DNA of 64,000 nucleotides from Cylicocyclus nassatus (GCA_958299035.1 CATQJL010000305.1:65243618-65307617), one strand, 5' to 3'; shown: positions 11,851 through 24,819, counted from the stretch's first letter. Numbers and translations: made by a program. Notes: a model not told the origin generated them from the letters alone.

Positions 11851-12144
11851 GGATCTAGACATAGGAACCTTCCTTTTTTGAAACAGTTGCTAGATCAAAA
11901 AACTAAGAATCTTCGTAATTGAAACGATTTTCCTTTAGCTTTTGAATTTTTACAAGTTTGTAATCAAATGAGCTACAAGAAAGAGCTCTGCAGACGAAAC
12001 TGGTAAGATTTCCATCAATCCTCCTCGCAAACGGCAATTCATATGAATCGCTCATAGCCACAATAATTTGCTTTCAACCATCTGCCCATACCATACTGTT
12101 TTCAAGCTGACCAATCAGCGTCCTCGAGTACGGTAGACAAAATA

Positions 12145-13066
12145 TTAGGTTGATGCAAAACAAATGGCCGATTTTCCAAGTTTTTTTTTTCAGGGCAACT
12201 TTTTTCCATCAATGCTTTTTCTTTACAATGGATGTAGTATATTGTCGCAAAGCTGTTTTCATGCTCTATCTAACGGTGCTTGAAACGGGCTCTCATCCTC
12301 ATTTCTTATAAAGTTACTAAGCTGTAAATAACTGCATCCAAATTCAGAATTTCTTTGCACTCACTTTTCCGGCCAGAATTCAAGCGCGTATCAATGGGAT
12401 TTCTTCAAAAATTTAGCTATTGTATGTAATAGAAATTTTCTACATTATGCATACTTAACTGCATTCTTTAAAGCTCTCCAGACTGAGATATCGGAGCCTA
12501 AATATGGGTAGCTGTTGCGGTCATTTTATGACCCATAATTTTCTTTTGAGGAAGTCAGTCGCCAAAGCTTTGCTCAATTCTGTAAGCGTAGAGCTAGGAC
12601 ATTTATTAGCAGTTTTTGCAAAAACATCCAGCTGTTCAGTACGAGGAAAATCAGAAAATTCTATATTTCGGACCTTGAGGCGCACTGAAAAAATGTTGAA
12701 AAAACTGAGAAATTTTAAATTTCAATTTTTTCTTTCTCGCAAACTTTTTTGTTTGAATTCTTTTTAAGGTGTTTTGTACTACTGACTTGCGGCTACAAGA
12801 TAGGCCACTTTTCATTCATACTAAGAAACTCTGAAGGAAGTTATGAATTGTCAAAAACAAGGTTCCCTCAGAAGAACCTTTTTTGTCTTTTAGTCCGTAT
12901 TTCTCTTCCCGTTCATGGTTTGAGTATAACTAAGTATGCGCTGTATTGCGAAAGGATTGCTGCTTCTGGAGGTCTTTACCGTATTCATAAATGTGGATCT
13001 TTCAGAAAGTTATAGCACATCAAAGTGAGAATTCGCAAATCGGCCATTCCTTTTGCATCAACCTAA
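12145..13066. mobile_element. Mariner-derived non-autonomous element, 922 bp
   Basis: The ends are TTAGGTTGATGCAAAAC and the inverted TTTTGCATCAACCTAA, flanked by TA (12143-12144, 13067-13068). The TTAGGTTGnTGCAAAA end is typical of mariner elements. Unit 2 retains the single TA empty site at about 30896. The interior is homologous, in reverse orientation, to the element at 23710-24621. There is no complete transposase, though one frame (CGYKIGHFSFI...) is shared between the two copies. Confidence 0.8.
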
Positions 13067-13108
13067 TAATATGGGCGAGAGTTTGGATTTACACTTCTGG
13101 GCCAAGAA

Positions 13109-14005
<897 letters not shown>

Positions 14006-14493
14006 TGAATATATAAGCTGGGCAAAATATAGCTTAGTTGAGGTCTAACATATATTTTCCACAAATAAGAGATCCAGCCTGGCCTCATTTGTGAAATTTA
14101 TGCCCTCATAGATTTATTGCAGATATCCGAATTGCTGTTGTGGAAGAAGAGGTTTGTGTTATGGATGCTGTGGCAGAGGTTCTACGTCAAAGGTATCTCA
14201 TATCAAAACTTTTTCTGCCCCTATGACTTGTCCAATTTCAGCAAAGAGGTTACATACAAGATAATTACGAAAATGATCGCATTCGAGGAGAATTACAACG
14301 TCTCGATGTTATACTGAAGAATCTCGACGACTAACAAACTAACCAAAAAATGCACCTACGTTGTACTCACACGAATAAAGAAATGTCTAAAATACGGTTT
14401 CAAGCACTTTTTGCATTCCAAAATAGACAGATCCTATCCAAAATTTGACAATGACAGGCAATAATTATTAATGACGTTACCGTTTCCGGACAG

Positions 14494-14945
14494 AGGGCCG
14501 GGCATACTTCACGCGATTTGGCAATATCCCAACTGTCCATAACTCACTGTAAGCACAGATTAAACTTACAGAAGATAGGGCATTTTATCAGTTCACGTAA
14601 GTTATACACACTATGCATTTATTTTGTTAGGTTGAACCCGAAGAGTTCTGGCGAATTGCCAAGTCGCGTCGCAGCTGAAATCGCGTGAGGCCTAAGGCAT
14701 ACCTCGCGCGATTCCTGTCGCTGCGCGGTTTGGCACAAAAGCGACTCTCTGTAGCTCGTCGTTAATGCGTTTCCTTTAGTCAGAACTTAACCCATGTGCA
14801 ACAACTTGCACAAGCTATCCGCCTGTGCGTTAGAGAAGCGCGCACGACAAATTTGTAGAGATCTGGCTAATCGCCAAGTCGCGTCAAAGTGGCGATTTGG
14901 CCAAATCGCGTGAGGTATGCCTTAGGCCTGAAGTATGCCCGGCCC
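14494..14945. mobile_element. AGGGCCGGGC MITE interrupted by a second MITE
   Basis: The outer element starts AGGGCCGGGCATACTTCACG and ends GAAGTATGCCCGGCCC. Its right arm is split by another element at 14689-14928. Unit 2 lacks both at about 31455. The flanks do not show a clean TAA duplication. Confidence 0.7.
14689..14928. mobile_element. GGCCTAAGGC MITE nested in another MITE, 240 bp
   Basis: The ends GGCCTAAGGCATACCTCGCG and the inverted GTGAGGTATGCCTTAGGCC are flanked by TGA (14686-14688, 14929-14931). The host sequence without it reads GCGTGAAGTATGCCC, as in the intact copy at 40244-40458. Sibling copies at 22376 and 44175 use TAA. Confidence 0.8.
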
Positions 14946-15764
14946 CAAAGGCATCACGAGCATTTGATCATTGAATCACTCCCATTTTTGCGTAATTGTG
15001 TTGTGCCTGAAAGTGGCACTAAAAGCAAGCGTAAATGCAGAAACAAACTTTTTTGTAAGTGGCCAGTTTTCACTGGATGGGCTCACTTACCAATCTGCCA
15101 GCAGCTCTAGTGAGCAGAGTGGTCAGCCGAAGAGATTTGGCAGAATGAAAAGTCGTACCCTCAAGTGATTCACCGTATTGGGACTAGATTTCATATCCTA
15201 GGCACTGGAGCATTACCGCATATAACTTTCCTTAGACATCAAAACCGCAAAAAGCTCTTGTCTGGAAGCTTTCGAGTTTTCTGACGTAGTTCTTGGATGT
15301 GGCTGATCAGAAGATTGATGAACCATTTTCTTTACTACGACATGACCTTTTTATGAATCTGCGCTCCCTATGAACAGGATAGAAATTTGTTTGAAGCAAT
15401 CTTTATCCTTCATAAGACTTACTGAGTACTTAAGAAGAGAATCCATTGATGGTAGGAAAAGGTTAAAAGAAAATTGTGATTCAGTGCGCGACCGCAGCTC
15501 AATTCTGCCTTTGGATGGTTACATTACCTGTGAAGGTAAAAATTCAGTTGCTGCATCAGAGTACAGAGGACCTTCATGAAATTGTGACGACGGATTCGAC
15601 TGCTGTTTTTGGCCCTAGTCAAGCGTCACAAAAATAGGCAGACACCCAGCCAAGGGCGGAGACCTCGCATCTGTCAATTTGTGGTTCACGCTAGACCCTC
15701 CCCATATGCTTCAGCATCGAGTATCTAACGATACGTCTATTCTGTGAGAACAGCTCAATTTGAG
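14946..15764. repeat. Duplicated region, no gene assigned
   Basis: It is homologous to about 31460-32300 in unit 2. A 78-codon frame in unit 2 (31517-31753) is not maintained well in unit 1, which has different stops, so I do not call a gene. Its placement just downstream of the RS-rich gene leaves open an untranslated or regulatory role. Confidence 0.4.
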
Positions 15765-16256
15765 GTATTTATTTATTTAAAATACACCAAAAGTGTGCCA
15801 AAAAGAACACAAGTAATCAATAGCAGGAAATATTATCACACCAAATGTTACACAGCGTTCATGATAGACAGGTGAGGCAGGTAAAATGCTCCGCCCGAAG
15901 TGCAGGTCGTTCTCCTTCTTCTGTGGCGAGTTTGGATGACCGCACTTACCAGGGCTGGCTGACCACTTAACCCTTTGCGGACGAATCCGCCAGGGACCCT
16001 GGGCGAGCGAGAAGGGGGGATTTCAAGGAAGAGGGGCGCGCCAGCTTCAGTTTCCTCAAACGGCTGAGCGAAGAGACTGCAAACCTGTCTGGATATCTTA
16101 GAAGAACGATAGAAATGATTTCGTCAATGCTGTAGTCATGCCTGACAAAGGGTCAAAGAGAAAGAATTTCTTTTGCTTTGTTTTTCTTTTGGCATGGTGT
16201 GCAAAAAACAAAAAATTCCAACAGAAAAAAAAGATGTGCAGTATGAATACAGCAGG

Positions 16257-19092
16257 CTAAACATCAGCGATTCTCAAAGTCTGCAGGACATCTATGGAAG
16301 CTAATTTTTTTCGAAACTCTGCAGAATTCTTGGACGAGATAATTTCGCATGGTAAAAGATTGAGCCATCTGGCGGAACGGCACACAAAAGAATTAAAAGC
16401 TATTGACAACTTTTTACGTCCTAACTTCCTGTAAGACAAACCGAAACCGCCAGTTCTCCCACAAGGTCTGAAAATCCAGTAACGGCTAGGACTTAGTCTT
16501 GTTTCAAGTCTAAGAATGCGAAAACATAGGACTAAGTCATTACATATGCGTCTATATTTCAGGCTATGCAATTTAAGCGTAGCCAGTCTAGTATTGTACG
16601 ATGGCAGAGTTTGAGGATAATCCGGTCTGGGATAACATCTGTAGTAGAGAATTCTGGTAAATGTTTTCTGGACCTTCTCTAACTTTTCAATGTTCTTCTT
16701 TACAAATGGACTCCAGACCGGTGATGCATATTCTAAATGTGGCAAAACGTATGTCTTATAGAGCCGCACAAGGAGGACTGGGTCATTGCTCTGAATGCTT
16801 CTTAATAGAACGAACAGCGCTGACAGAGCCTTTTTAACCACTGAATCAAAGTGGAAATTAAAATTTAGCTGATCGTCTACAAAAATGCCAAGATCTTTTG
16901 TATTGCTACAGCGCTCCAGGACGACCCCGTCGCAAAAATAGTCAATAGTTGCCGATATGGAGCACTTTGGATTTAAGTGCATTAACGGGAAGATCCCACT
17001 TCTTAGACCAAAAAATCATTTTTCCTATTGCAGAAGAAATCGCTGTATATGCTTCAGAAAACTCTTCCTCATTGTAGCAAAAATAGATTTTAACATCGTC
17101 AGCAAAAACTTGAATTTTGATATTTGGATGAGTTCTAAGCACAGAAGGCAACTCTGCGGTATAGGTTAAGAAGAGAAGAGGAGAAAGTATCCCTCCCTGA
17201 GGGACTCCACTATCACAGCAAAATCGCTTCGAATAACTGTTCCCAACTCGAACAGTCATGCCTCGATCATGAAGATAGGACGCAAGCCAAGACAACAATT
17301 GCCCTCGAATTCCGTAATTCTCAAGCTTGAGAAGTAATTTGGAATGATTGACTCTATCGAATGCTTTGGACAAATCAAAAAATACAACATCAACTGATTT
17401 TCCTTGATTCACCGCGCTAACCCAATCAAAGAGGGAGTCCGAGAGTAAAGCTGTAGTTGATCCTCCAGGAAGAAACCCGTTTTGGGCAGATGGAAAAACT
17501 TTATTGCTGTCTAGCCAATCGAGTAAGCGCTCCTTGACAATTTTTTCTAGAACTTTGCCGCAAGGTGCGGTTATGCTGATAGGGCGGAAATTCGAAATAG
17601 TAGTGTTGTTTTCGCGTTTTGGAATAGCTGTTATTAGCGCTTCTTTCCATATTTTAGGAACTACTCCTAATGATAAGGAAGCATTGAAAATAAGTGACAA
17701 AGGGAAGGCTAGGGTATGCGCACATTTCCTATAAATAATCTGAGGCAGTCCATCATATACTACAGAAGTGGATCCCTTGAATTTTCGCAGAATATGGAAC
17801 ACCTTTGTAGGTTCGACTAATATTGCTGCACAACTCATACTTACACGATTGATAGCGCAACAAGATGTTGGTAAAATTTCAACATTTTCGGAATTAGATA
17901 GAGTGAAAAAACTGGCGAAATACTCTCCCAAAGCCCTCGCCTTGTCCTTGTCACTTATGATAGAGTTACCGTATTCGTCGATCAAGAACGACAATTTTTG
18001 CTGCCCTTTAGCTCTATAGCTGAGGTATTGGTAAAGTTCCCTGGAGTTGCTGCTCGCAAGTCGCCTTTCCCGATTGGCTAGATATTTCTTAATGTGATGC
18101 CTAAGATCTGTACATACTTTCCGGTAAAGCTGACTATTCAGGGGATCTTGGAACTGAGAAAAAAGCTTGGATTTTTGCTCTAACAGATTCTGAATGTGTG
18201 AGGGATATTTCCTAACTTTAGGGGATTCAAAACGAAAAGGCACATGTTTGGGCAGTATTTGGTATAATACTTTACAAAAACGGCAATATAGATCATCCAC
18301 GGATTCCCAATTATTGAAAACTCCGTACCAGTCGACATTTTGTAAGGCACTGTTGATTCCTGAGAAATCAGCATTTCGAAAGTCTGGATATGGAATGTAA
18401 GCAGCCCTACTTGAATTGAATGCGGCGTCAAAACTTATAACGCTGTGATCTGAGGTCCCGAAAGGGGCATGTGCCTTGACGTTGTGAACTGTAGTGTCAG
18501 GTGCAAAAATCAAGTCAATGGTTGAATTTATTCTGGTAGGAAAGTCGACGAACTGTGAGAGATTGCAATAGTGGACGAGTGAAGAGAGTTTGTTATCAGA
18601 ATGAGGTGTCAGAGAAGAGAAGTCAATGCTGAAGTCGCCAAGTATGATTGGCACAACTGGAAGTGAACAGAAACTGAGTAGAGCATCAACTAATTCACCA
18701 TCGCTGCGAGAATCAGATGAAGGAGGGCGATAGACAACGATGAACCTCAAAGATGAGAGAGAACAACTGGACCAGATGTTGAGGCAGAGAAGGTCCCAGT
18801 AGTGATTTTGCGTAACTCCTATTTGTTCGACCACAAACTCATCCTTAATCAGGCAGCAAACCCCTCCTCCCCTCCGATGTTTCCTGTCCGCTCGGTAGAT
18901 GGAATAAGGAAAATCTGCAACAACCTCAGAATCGCGAATTTTGTCGTTCAGCCAGGTTTCGGTGATACATACGATGTCCGGTGTGTGAAAAGCTAAAAAT
19001 GTGTGAAGAAGAAAAATTTTGTTCACTAAGCTACGAGAGTTAAAAAGAAAACAACGAAGTGCAGAGAAGTTGGGCAGGGCTACAGGGTTCCC
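16257..19092 (-). pseudogene. LINE ORF2: endonuclease/reverse transcriptase, one frameshift
   Basis: The N-terminal half is an APE-type endonuclease: NSRSLVNK, then PDIVCITETWLND, RRGGGVCC, VVYRPPSS, ILGDFSID and GTSDHSVI. The C-terminal half is reverse transcriptase: FRPISI, FFDLSKAFDRVNH, SGVPQGGILSPLLF and the catalytic VFADDVKIYF. A C-terminal domain with LYKTYVLPHLEYASPVWSP follows, as in CR1/Jockey-type elements. The frame extends upstream of the first GTG/ATG and overlaps the end of ORF1 by a few codons, so initiation may depend on ORF1 translation. A single extra base at about 16942-16947 splits ORF2 shortly after the FADD block. The rest is open, so the damage is recent or a sequencing error. 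Confidence 0.85.
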
Positions 19093-19769
19093 TGAAAAGA
19101 ACGCTTAGGTAAATCCGTCGTGCGGCGAAGCTCACCACGGTATACAACCCATTCTTTGGTGACCTTGCCTTTATTCCTTTCCCTGGCTTCTTGCCTTAGC
19201 TCGAAGTCTTGGGCGCGTTCTGCCGCCGTCATGCTTCTTCGGACGAAGACGTTCTGCAACTCAGAGCGACGTAGAAGGTAAGCGTTCGAAAGCGCCTGCG
19301 TCCAGAAAGAACAAGAAGGGAACACCAGTTTCACTAATCTCGGTCTGCTACTATCATACCTTCCCATGCGGTAGATCTCAGAAGGCCATCCGTCCACATG
19401 CAAGACCTCCAGTACCTTAGCGACGTCCTTCTCCAGTTCTTCTTTTCTTTCCAAAAGAGGCTTCGTAGGATCCGACTCTTTCAAACCCGTCAAGACTATG
19501 CTTCTAGCTCTTTTCTCAGCTTCGACGTCTTCAGGGATTCTAGATTTGAGCGCTAGTACCATTCGCTCGATAACTGGGTCGTTGTTCCTTTCTAAAATCC
19601 CGCTGATGATTTCGCTTGTCGACAGTCCACTGAAATCTTCCCCCTGATCAACCTTGTTGTAACCACTATTCTCGTTCAGGACGGTCTGTGTCAAGTTAGA
19701 TGAAGCCTTCTTCCTTGTTACGCGAGAAGATGACACTTGACTGTTTGATCTACCCGATCGAGTTGACAT
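19080..19769 (-). CDS. LINE ORF1 protein, 229 aa
   Basis: The first protein of the CR1-like element starts MSTRSGRSNS and ends RSFQGTL. A Ser/Arg-rich basic N-terminus is followed by a predicted helical stretch (VEAEKRARSIVLTGL). Next comes an RRM-like segment with RSIVLTGLKES, EIYRMGRY and RLVKLVF, then a basic tail with QEARERNKGK. ORF1 proteins of this kind bind element RNA. No zinc knuckle is seen. The stop overlaps the upstream-extended ORF2 frame. A diverged homologue is found in the decayed LINE at about 58.3-58.9 kb. Confidence 0.8.
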   Translation of the reverse strand: MSTRSGRSNSQVSSSRVTRKKASSNLTQTVLNENSGYNKVDQGEDFSGLSTSEIISGILERNNDPVIERMVLALKSRIPEDVEAEKRARSIVLTGLKESDPTKPLLERKEELEKDVAKVLEVLHVDGWPSEIYRMGRYDSSRPRLVKLVFPSCSFWTQALSNAYLLRRSELQNVFVRRSMTAAERAQDFELRQEARERNKGKVTKEWVVYRGELRRTTDLPKRSFQGTL

Positions 19770-20019
19770 GACCTATGACCTATCGATTGCAAGAAGGAAG
19801 AAAAACGATGAGGATGAAAATGAGAGTAGTGACAGAAATAGATCGACAGAGGCAATAAGTATGTGCCACAGAGATTATAGAGTTTGAGAAGGAAAGGTAG
19901 CTTAGTACTACACCAAAAGTTATTGAAAAGAACGAAAGATAGTAAAAGAAAATGCTAAGACAGAGAGAGCGAGCAAAAACACGGCCGCCTAGGATGAGCG
20001 ACAAGATGAAATGTATTTA

Positions 20020-20436
20020 AGGTACATTATCGTTGAAGAGAGTAGCAATGGCCCAACTTGAGAGTGGCAATTGAATACCCGTGAAAAAAATCGCCTTCGC
20101 CATTCTTCGGTTAAGACTTCGCACTTGTTACTGCTATCTAGGTGTTGTGCGGAAGGCGACAATCCCCAAGTTTGTGCGTCTCAAAAACCCCTCGGTGCAA
20201 AAGTGGCCCGGCGCCCGTCTAGGGTGTGGGGGACGGGGCAGACACATGCCTCGATACCTTAAGTAAATTTCGGCAATAGTTAGCGAGAAGGGTTCTACAT
20301 CGCTCGCGATTTGTACGGATTGTCGCCTTCCGTGTGCCCCCCCCCCCCCCCTCCTCAAGTGCACAGGAACATCGTAGTCCCAGACTCTTTTTCTGTGCTT
20401 AAGGTTTCACCAGCGACATTCTAACAAGCAAACATA
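20020..20436. repeat. Duplicated non-coding block with C-run
   Basis: It matches 32308-32690 in unit 2, including a run of Cs at about 20339-20351. No gene is recognised; the overlapping open frames in both orientations are short and carry no motif. Confidence 0.5.
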
Positions 20437-20871
20437 CTTGGTGTCCGTGGCCTTTTGAGTTGAAATGTATACCATTACACTCATCTTGGAACGCTGATTC
20501 CGAATCTGGCTTCCGTTTCTGCTAGTCGTTTCTCTAAAAGAAGTTATGAAGGATTTTTGCGCCAAAGGAGACGTGATCGCAATGCCAAAACCGCCGCTGA
20601 GATGTCCTGCAATGGCTAGTGAGATAGCCTCGCAAGTTAATGTAGGTTTAGGTTCTAGTCCTTTTGTGTATTTCAGTTTTGCATTTCTTTAATCAAGCTT
20701 CTTTTTGAAAGTTAGGCATCCTCGGTCGCATTTCTCTTAAACCATTGACGCGAAAATCCTTCATAACTTCTTTCAGAGAAACGATTAGCAGAAAGAAGTC
20801 AGATTCGGAATCAGCGTTCCAAAATGAGTGTGATGGTATACGTTTCATTCCAAAAGGCCACGGACATCAAG
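20437..20871. mobile_element. Fold-back element with TA target, 435 bp
   Basis: Long inverted arms of more than 100 bp start CTTGGTGTCCGTGGCC and end GGCCACGGACATCAAG. They include the mirrored blocks GAACGCTGATTCCGAATC and GATTCGGAATCAGCGTTC. TA flanks each side (20435-20436, 20872-20873). It is absent from unit 2 at about 32697. It is probably a Tc1/mariner-type MITE. Confidence 0.7.
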
Positions 20872-20984
20872 TATCGTTCCCTTGTAAGGTAAGTGGGCGG
20901 GACTATTGAAAACGATTTCAATACTTAGCCTATGCGCTGGAAGGTAGAAGTATGTGTACGATGCATTTGGGAACCCTACTTGCT

Positions 20985-21238
20985 AACATACAAAAATTTG
21001 CGAAGGATCGAATTCGTCAGCCACTAAAGCTGGATATCGTTTTGGGACAAAAAGCAAAGGAAGTTTCGTTTTCATGGCCGAAAAGAAACAAAATTTGCGG
21101 CCATTTTTAGGTCGACGCTTCGTTGTTTTGGAGATTTTTTAGGATTACGGTTTAGGGTCAAAAGGAACTGCGTAAGATTTTGGGAAAGTCAAGGGGTCTT
21201 CATTTTTTGCATTTTCTAAAAGCCACCTCGTGCCGAGC
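20985..21238. mobile_element. Old hAT-like MITE remnant, unit 1
   Basis: The right end GCCACCTCGTGCCGAGCCCTG matches the hAT family at 874-1117, and the interior shares CTGGATATCGTTTTGGGACA. The left end is eroded. It is present at the same place in unit 2 (32830-33073), so it predates the duplication. Confidence 0.6.
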
Positions 21239-21239
21239 C

Positions 21240-22375
21240 CTGTTTATCAATACGAATTGTTGCTATGAAGTTCTGATTCCCTCAATCTCCCCAAACTGTG
21301 GATTCCTCTATAAGTTTCTCTCAATTCTTTCAATCTTCTTTCAATCCTTTTTCGATCCCCTACCGTATAACTGCTGACTTAAAGAATAGGTAACCGCAAT
21401 GACCAAGGATAATCATCAGATACTGTAGGGTACAAACGCAAAGAAAACCGGAAAGCTCTGAAACAGGTGCCCTGAGTGTAGCCGAACTTGATTGTAGTGA
21501 CTTGTTAAGGTTTTGAGTTCCCGTTGGGGGAAATGATAGCAAATTTCGAAAAAATTTTGTGTAAATCAGCTGTCTCAATTCTGCAGGTGAAACTATTTAT
21601 TTGCATTGCGCTAGATTTTGACTTCTTCTCGGATGTTGTAAAACATATCTTCAGTGATAACTTCTTCCCTAGTGGAAGGAGGGGATTCGATAGCTGGGCA
21701 CATGCTCAGTTACTCAAAATTCATGCATATTTTGTTGTCATTAAATGCAGATTTTTCCTATAACTTAGTAGAGTGGTAGTATGTAGTAAGCTTAAGCTCT
21801 CAACGGTTTTTTGAATCACACACTTTATGTCTAACAAATTCTGAAGTGACTGAAGGCGAATAGACGCAGACGAATAACCTACTGTTGGTGATGGACATCA
21901 TGCGGTAGTAGTCATTTTGAAAACCGCTGGAAATGAATTTTTTTTGTTTTTGCATTCAGAATGTAGAATTTCGCCGATTATGAATTTTACGAGGCAGATT
22001 CTTCGAACATTACTGGAACCATTTTCATTATGAGAAAGCTTTATATGATAGCGTTATGTGCGCCTCCATACGAGATGAAAGGAAAGTTACAAAATTGTTC
22101 AAAATTGTTTCCAAAATTCCAAAATTGTTTAACGGCTGCAGTCGCATAGACAAATAAGCTAATACGAATTGCGCTATCGTTACATGTGTTTATTAGCTAC
22201 AATTTGATGCATTTGTGCACATTTGTATAGGAAAACTGACTGCAAATGCAGAGCACATAAAATTTACGATCTTTATCAGTAAGGAGCTTACAGCGCAACA
22301 ATTGAGAGGAGTGTAATGTGTCCGGGAAGCTGTGCTAATTTTTTTTTCAGCAAAACGTTAGCACTGAAGCTCTAA
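21240..22375. repeat. Duplicated non-coding stretch
   Basis: Homologous pieces are found at about 33075-34320 in unit 2, with a retroposon-like insertion there. No gene is seen. Confidence 0.45.
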
Positions 22376-22630
22376 GGCCTAAGGCCTAAGGCATATCTCG
22401 CGCGATTCCGGTCTCTGCTCGTTTTGGCACAACGGCGACTCTTCATAATTCGTCGTTAATGTGTTTCCTTTGGTCAGAACTTGACCCATTTGCCACAACT
22501 TGCAAAAATAACCGGCCTATGGGTTCGAGAAGCGCGCACGATAAATTTGTAGAAATCTAGCAAGTGGCCGAGTGGCCGAGTGGCGTGAGAGTGGCGATAT
22601 GGCCGAATCGCGTAAGGTGTGCCTTAGGCC
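22376..22630. mobile_element. GGCCTAAGGC MITE with TAA duplication, 255 bp
   Basis: The ends GGCCTAAGGC (tandemly repeated at the left) and GCCTTAGGCC are flanked by TAA (22373-22375, 22631-22633). Unit 2 has the empty site CTCTAAAAG at about 34331. Interior words GCGCGATTCCGG and GGCCGAATCGCG are the subterminal inverted repeats of this family. Confidence 0.85.
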
Positions 22631-23524
22631 TAAGAGAAACCTGCTTTTCCATATTTGACAACTTCTCCAGAACTCCACCATTGAAGAAGCGTCATTATTG
22701 TTTGTAATCCTGAAAAAATGGAGATATCCTTTAATACGGGTAATACGGCGTGTGGTAAGCCATAGTGTCCGAAAAACTTTTCAGATGGTTTTAAGATTTT
22801 CGCAGGCTCGAAGCGCCAAAATATTGTAAAAAAAGGTTTGAAAATTTTTGCAGAGCCAACTCAAACTTATGAGTATTAGGACAATTCTGTAAGCCATAGG
22901 CTGCTTCCAAGATACACTCAAACCATTGGTCCGTTACCGGTCATATAGTGAGGAACTTCTCCACAAGGACACACGTGGGTGCCAGCAACACGAGATGAAA
23001 TTCGTTAAGCTAGGCGGGGGGGGGGGGGGGAGGAGCTTTGACGCATAAGCCGTGTGATAAAAAATCTTACAGTAGACATTCCCAAAGCACGTTTGCACAT
23101 GGGAAAGTAATATCCAGTAAAAATATCGTTTCTTGGTTTTGACTCGTACATCAAAAATAAGAGTTCTTGAAAGTGTATTCCTGGGTTCTGTCCAGCACAC
23201 TTAGGGCGTTTCTTGACATAACAAAATTCAGTGATATGGAAGTGTTTATTTGACATCTGTTCACGAAATGAAAAAGATTACGATCACTTCATGCGACCAA
23301 TCATCAAAACAGTAAATGTAATAGATTATAGCAGATCTTTTTGATTTTGCCACCTCCTCCAATTGCCATTCATTCAACTTGTTATCGTAGTCATCCTTAT
23401 GAAGATGTTCAAAGTGTCCATGTAGGTCAAAAATTGCCTGATAATGACTAAGAGGCTAACAATTATGTGAACTCCTCATTCCTTTTGCCATATGGTTGTT
23501 AAAAAAGAGTTGCTTATCCCACAA

Positions 23525-23612
23525 CACCCGGAAGGTGGAATCGAACCACTGCGGCTGCTAACCGCCTACAGGTTTGAAGCCTGCACCCCGGACCACCGAA
23601 GTTCATCCGGGC
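23525..23612 (-). tRNA. tRNA-Sec (UCA), copy 2
   Basis: Identical to copy 1 over all 88 nt, with the same six-pair D stem, long variable arm and TCA anticodon. A run of six Ts lies about 17 nt downstream on the minus strand, a good RNA polymerase III terminator. Upstream, the TATAT at -27 to -31 (23639-23643) and the block GTGGCATCTACGGCGC at -47 to -62 (23659-23674) are kept at the same spacing as in copy 1. This copy therefore looks expressible. Confidence 0.95.
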
Positions 23613-23637
23613 AACGGTATACCACCTGTCGCTATCT

Positions 23638-23674
23638 CATATACCCGCACATACACTAGCGCCGTAGATGCCAC
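23638..23674 (-). promoter_or_regulatory. tRNA-Sec upstream promoter, unit 2
   Basis: TATAT at 23639-23643 and a PSE-like GTGGCATCTACGGCGC at 23659-23674, at exactly the distances from the tRNA start seen in units 1 and 3. The intervening sequence has diverged, which points to constraint on the two motifs. Confidence 0.6.
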
Positions 23675-23709
23675 AGCTCACCCTTGTTATTCACAAGAAG
23701 TTATATTTA

Positions 23710-24621
23710 TTAGGTTGGTGCAAAAGTAATGCGCGTTTTGCGAGTTCTCATTTTGACGTGCTATAACTTTCTAAAAAACCCATATTTTTCAGCGCGGGAA
23801 AATCCATCAAAGGCACCAAACCTCTCTCTATACAGCGCACATTAATTTATGCTAACATCGCAAAACGATGAAAAAATATGGATTGATAAGCAAAAAAATT
23901 TTTTTTCGAAAACCTCGTCTTTAACTGATCAAAACTTCCTTCACGATTTGTTGGTATAAATGAAAAGTTGACCATCTTGTAGCCGCAAGCCAGTAGTACA
24001 AATAAAAGTTTAAAGGAGCCCAAACAAAGAAGATTTGAGAAAAGGAAAAAATAATATTGAAAATTGTCCGCTTTTTTCGACAATTTTTTGTGGGCCTCAA
24101 AAACTCAAATATGGACATTTTTGATTTTCTGTGTACTGAACAACTCCCACATTTCTGCAAAAACTGTCAACAGGAGATCTACCCTTACGCTTACAGGAGT
24201 GAGCAAAACTTTGGCGATTGCTTTCTTCAAAGGAAATTTATGGGCCACAGAATGTTCAAAACCATCACTCACGTTGGGGCACCGAAATCTCAGTCTAAAT
24301 GATTTCTGGGATAACAGCAAACATGCATAACGTAGAAAATTTCTACTACATATAGTATTTTAAAAAGAATGCGTCTACTCGCGCTCAAATTCTGGCCAAA
24401 ACAGTAAATGCAATGAAATTCTGATTTCGAGTGCGGTTGTATGAAGCTCTATAAATTTTTAACGATTGAGGCTAGAAGCTTCTTTCAAACACCATTGAAT
24501 AGAGCATGAAAGAAGCTTCTTTAAAGTATGCTGTGTAAGTTTCATAGGAAAAACTTCGATGAAGAAAAGCTGTCTTGAAATAAGGGCTAGAAAAACGCGC
24601 ATTACTTTTGCACCAACCTAA
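23710..24621. mobile_element. Mariner-derived non-autonomous element, 912 bp
   Basis: The ends TTAGGTTGGTGCAAAAGTAA and the inverted TTACTTTTGCACCAACCTAA are flanked by TA (23708-23709, 24622-24623). The termini are strikingly like mariner ends known from other animals. The interior is homologous to 12145-13066 in opposite orientation. A minus-strand frame (CGYKMVNFSFIPTNREGS...) is shared with that copy but is short. Confidence 0.85.
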
Positions 24622-24819
24622 TATTATTCATGGAAAGTTTGGACTAATTTAAAATCCTCGACGGAGTCAAAATTGTGCAAAAGCGCAGCAACCCTTTGGT
24701 TCGGAACAAATTCATGCGTGAGGTATATGACAGCGCCAAACCTGGGGGTTCGTCTCGAGGGGGTGTTTATAAAAAATATATATAAATTATATTTTATATG
24801 TTTATAAAAAAGAGCGAAC

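Larger units (their letters stand above)
15772..20012 (-). mobile_element. CR1-like LINE, near full length, 4.24 kb
   Basis: A minus-strand non-LTR retrotransposon with ORF1 (19080-19769), ORF2 (endonuclease plus reverse transcriptase, about 16257-19100) and a 3' end of TAAATAAATAAATAC. It is bounded by GTATTTA at 15765-15771 and 20013-20019, a 7-bp target duplication. The unit 2 locus at 32301 has a single GTATTTAAGG, i.e. the empty site. About 243 bp lie between the ORF1 start and the 5' end, so the copy appears complete. The insertion is younger than the tandem duplication. Confidence 0.9.

Noticed and set aside
14117..14317. Alternative frame giving VVEEEVCVMDAVAEVLRQR for exon 10
   Set aside because: It is open and attractive, but it needs a one-base phase before the exon. 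Exon 9 ends with two bases at a good GT donor, which gives the CCCGRRG frame and joins cleanly to exon 11.
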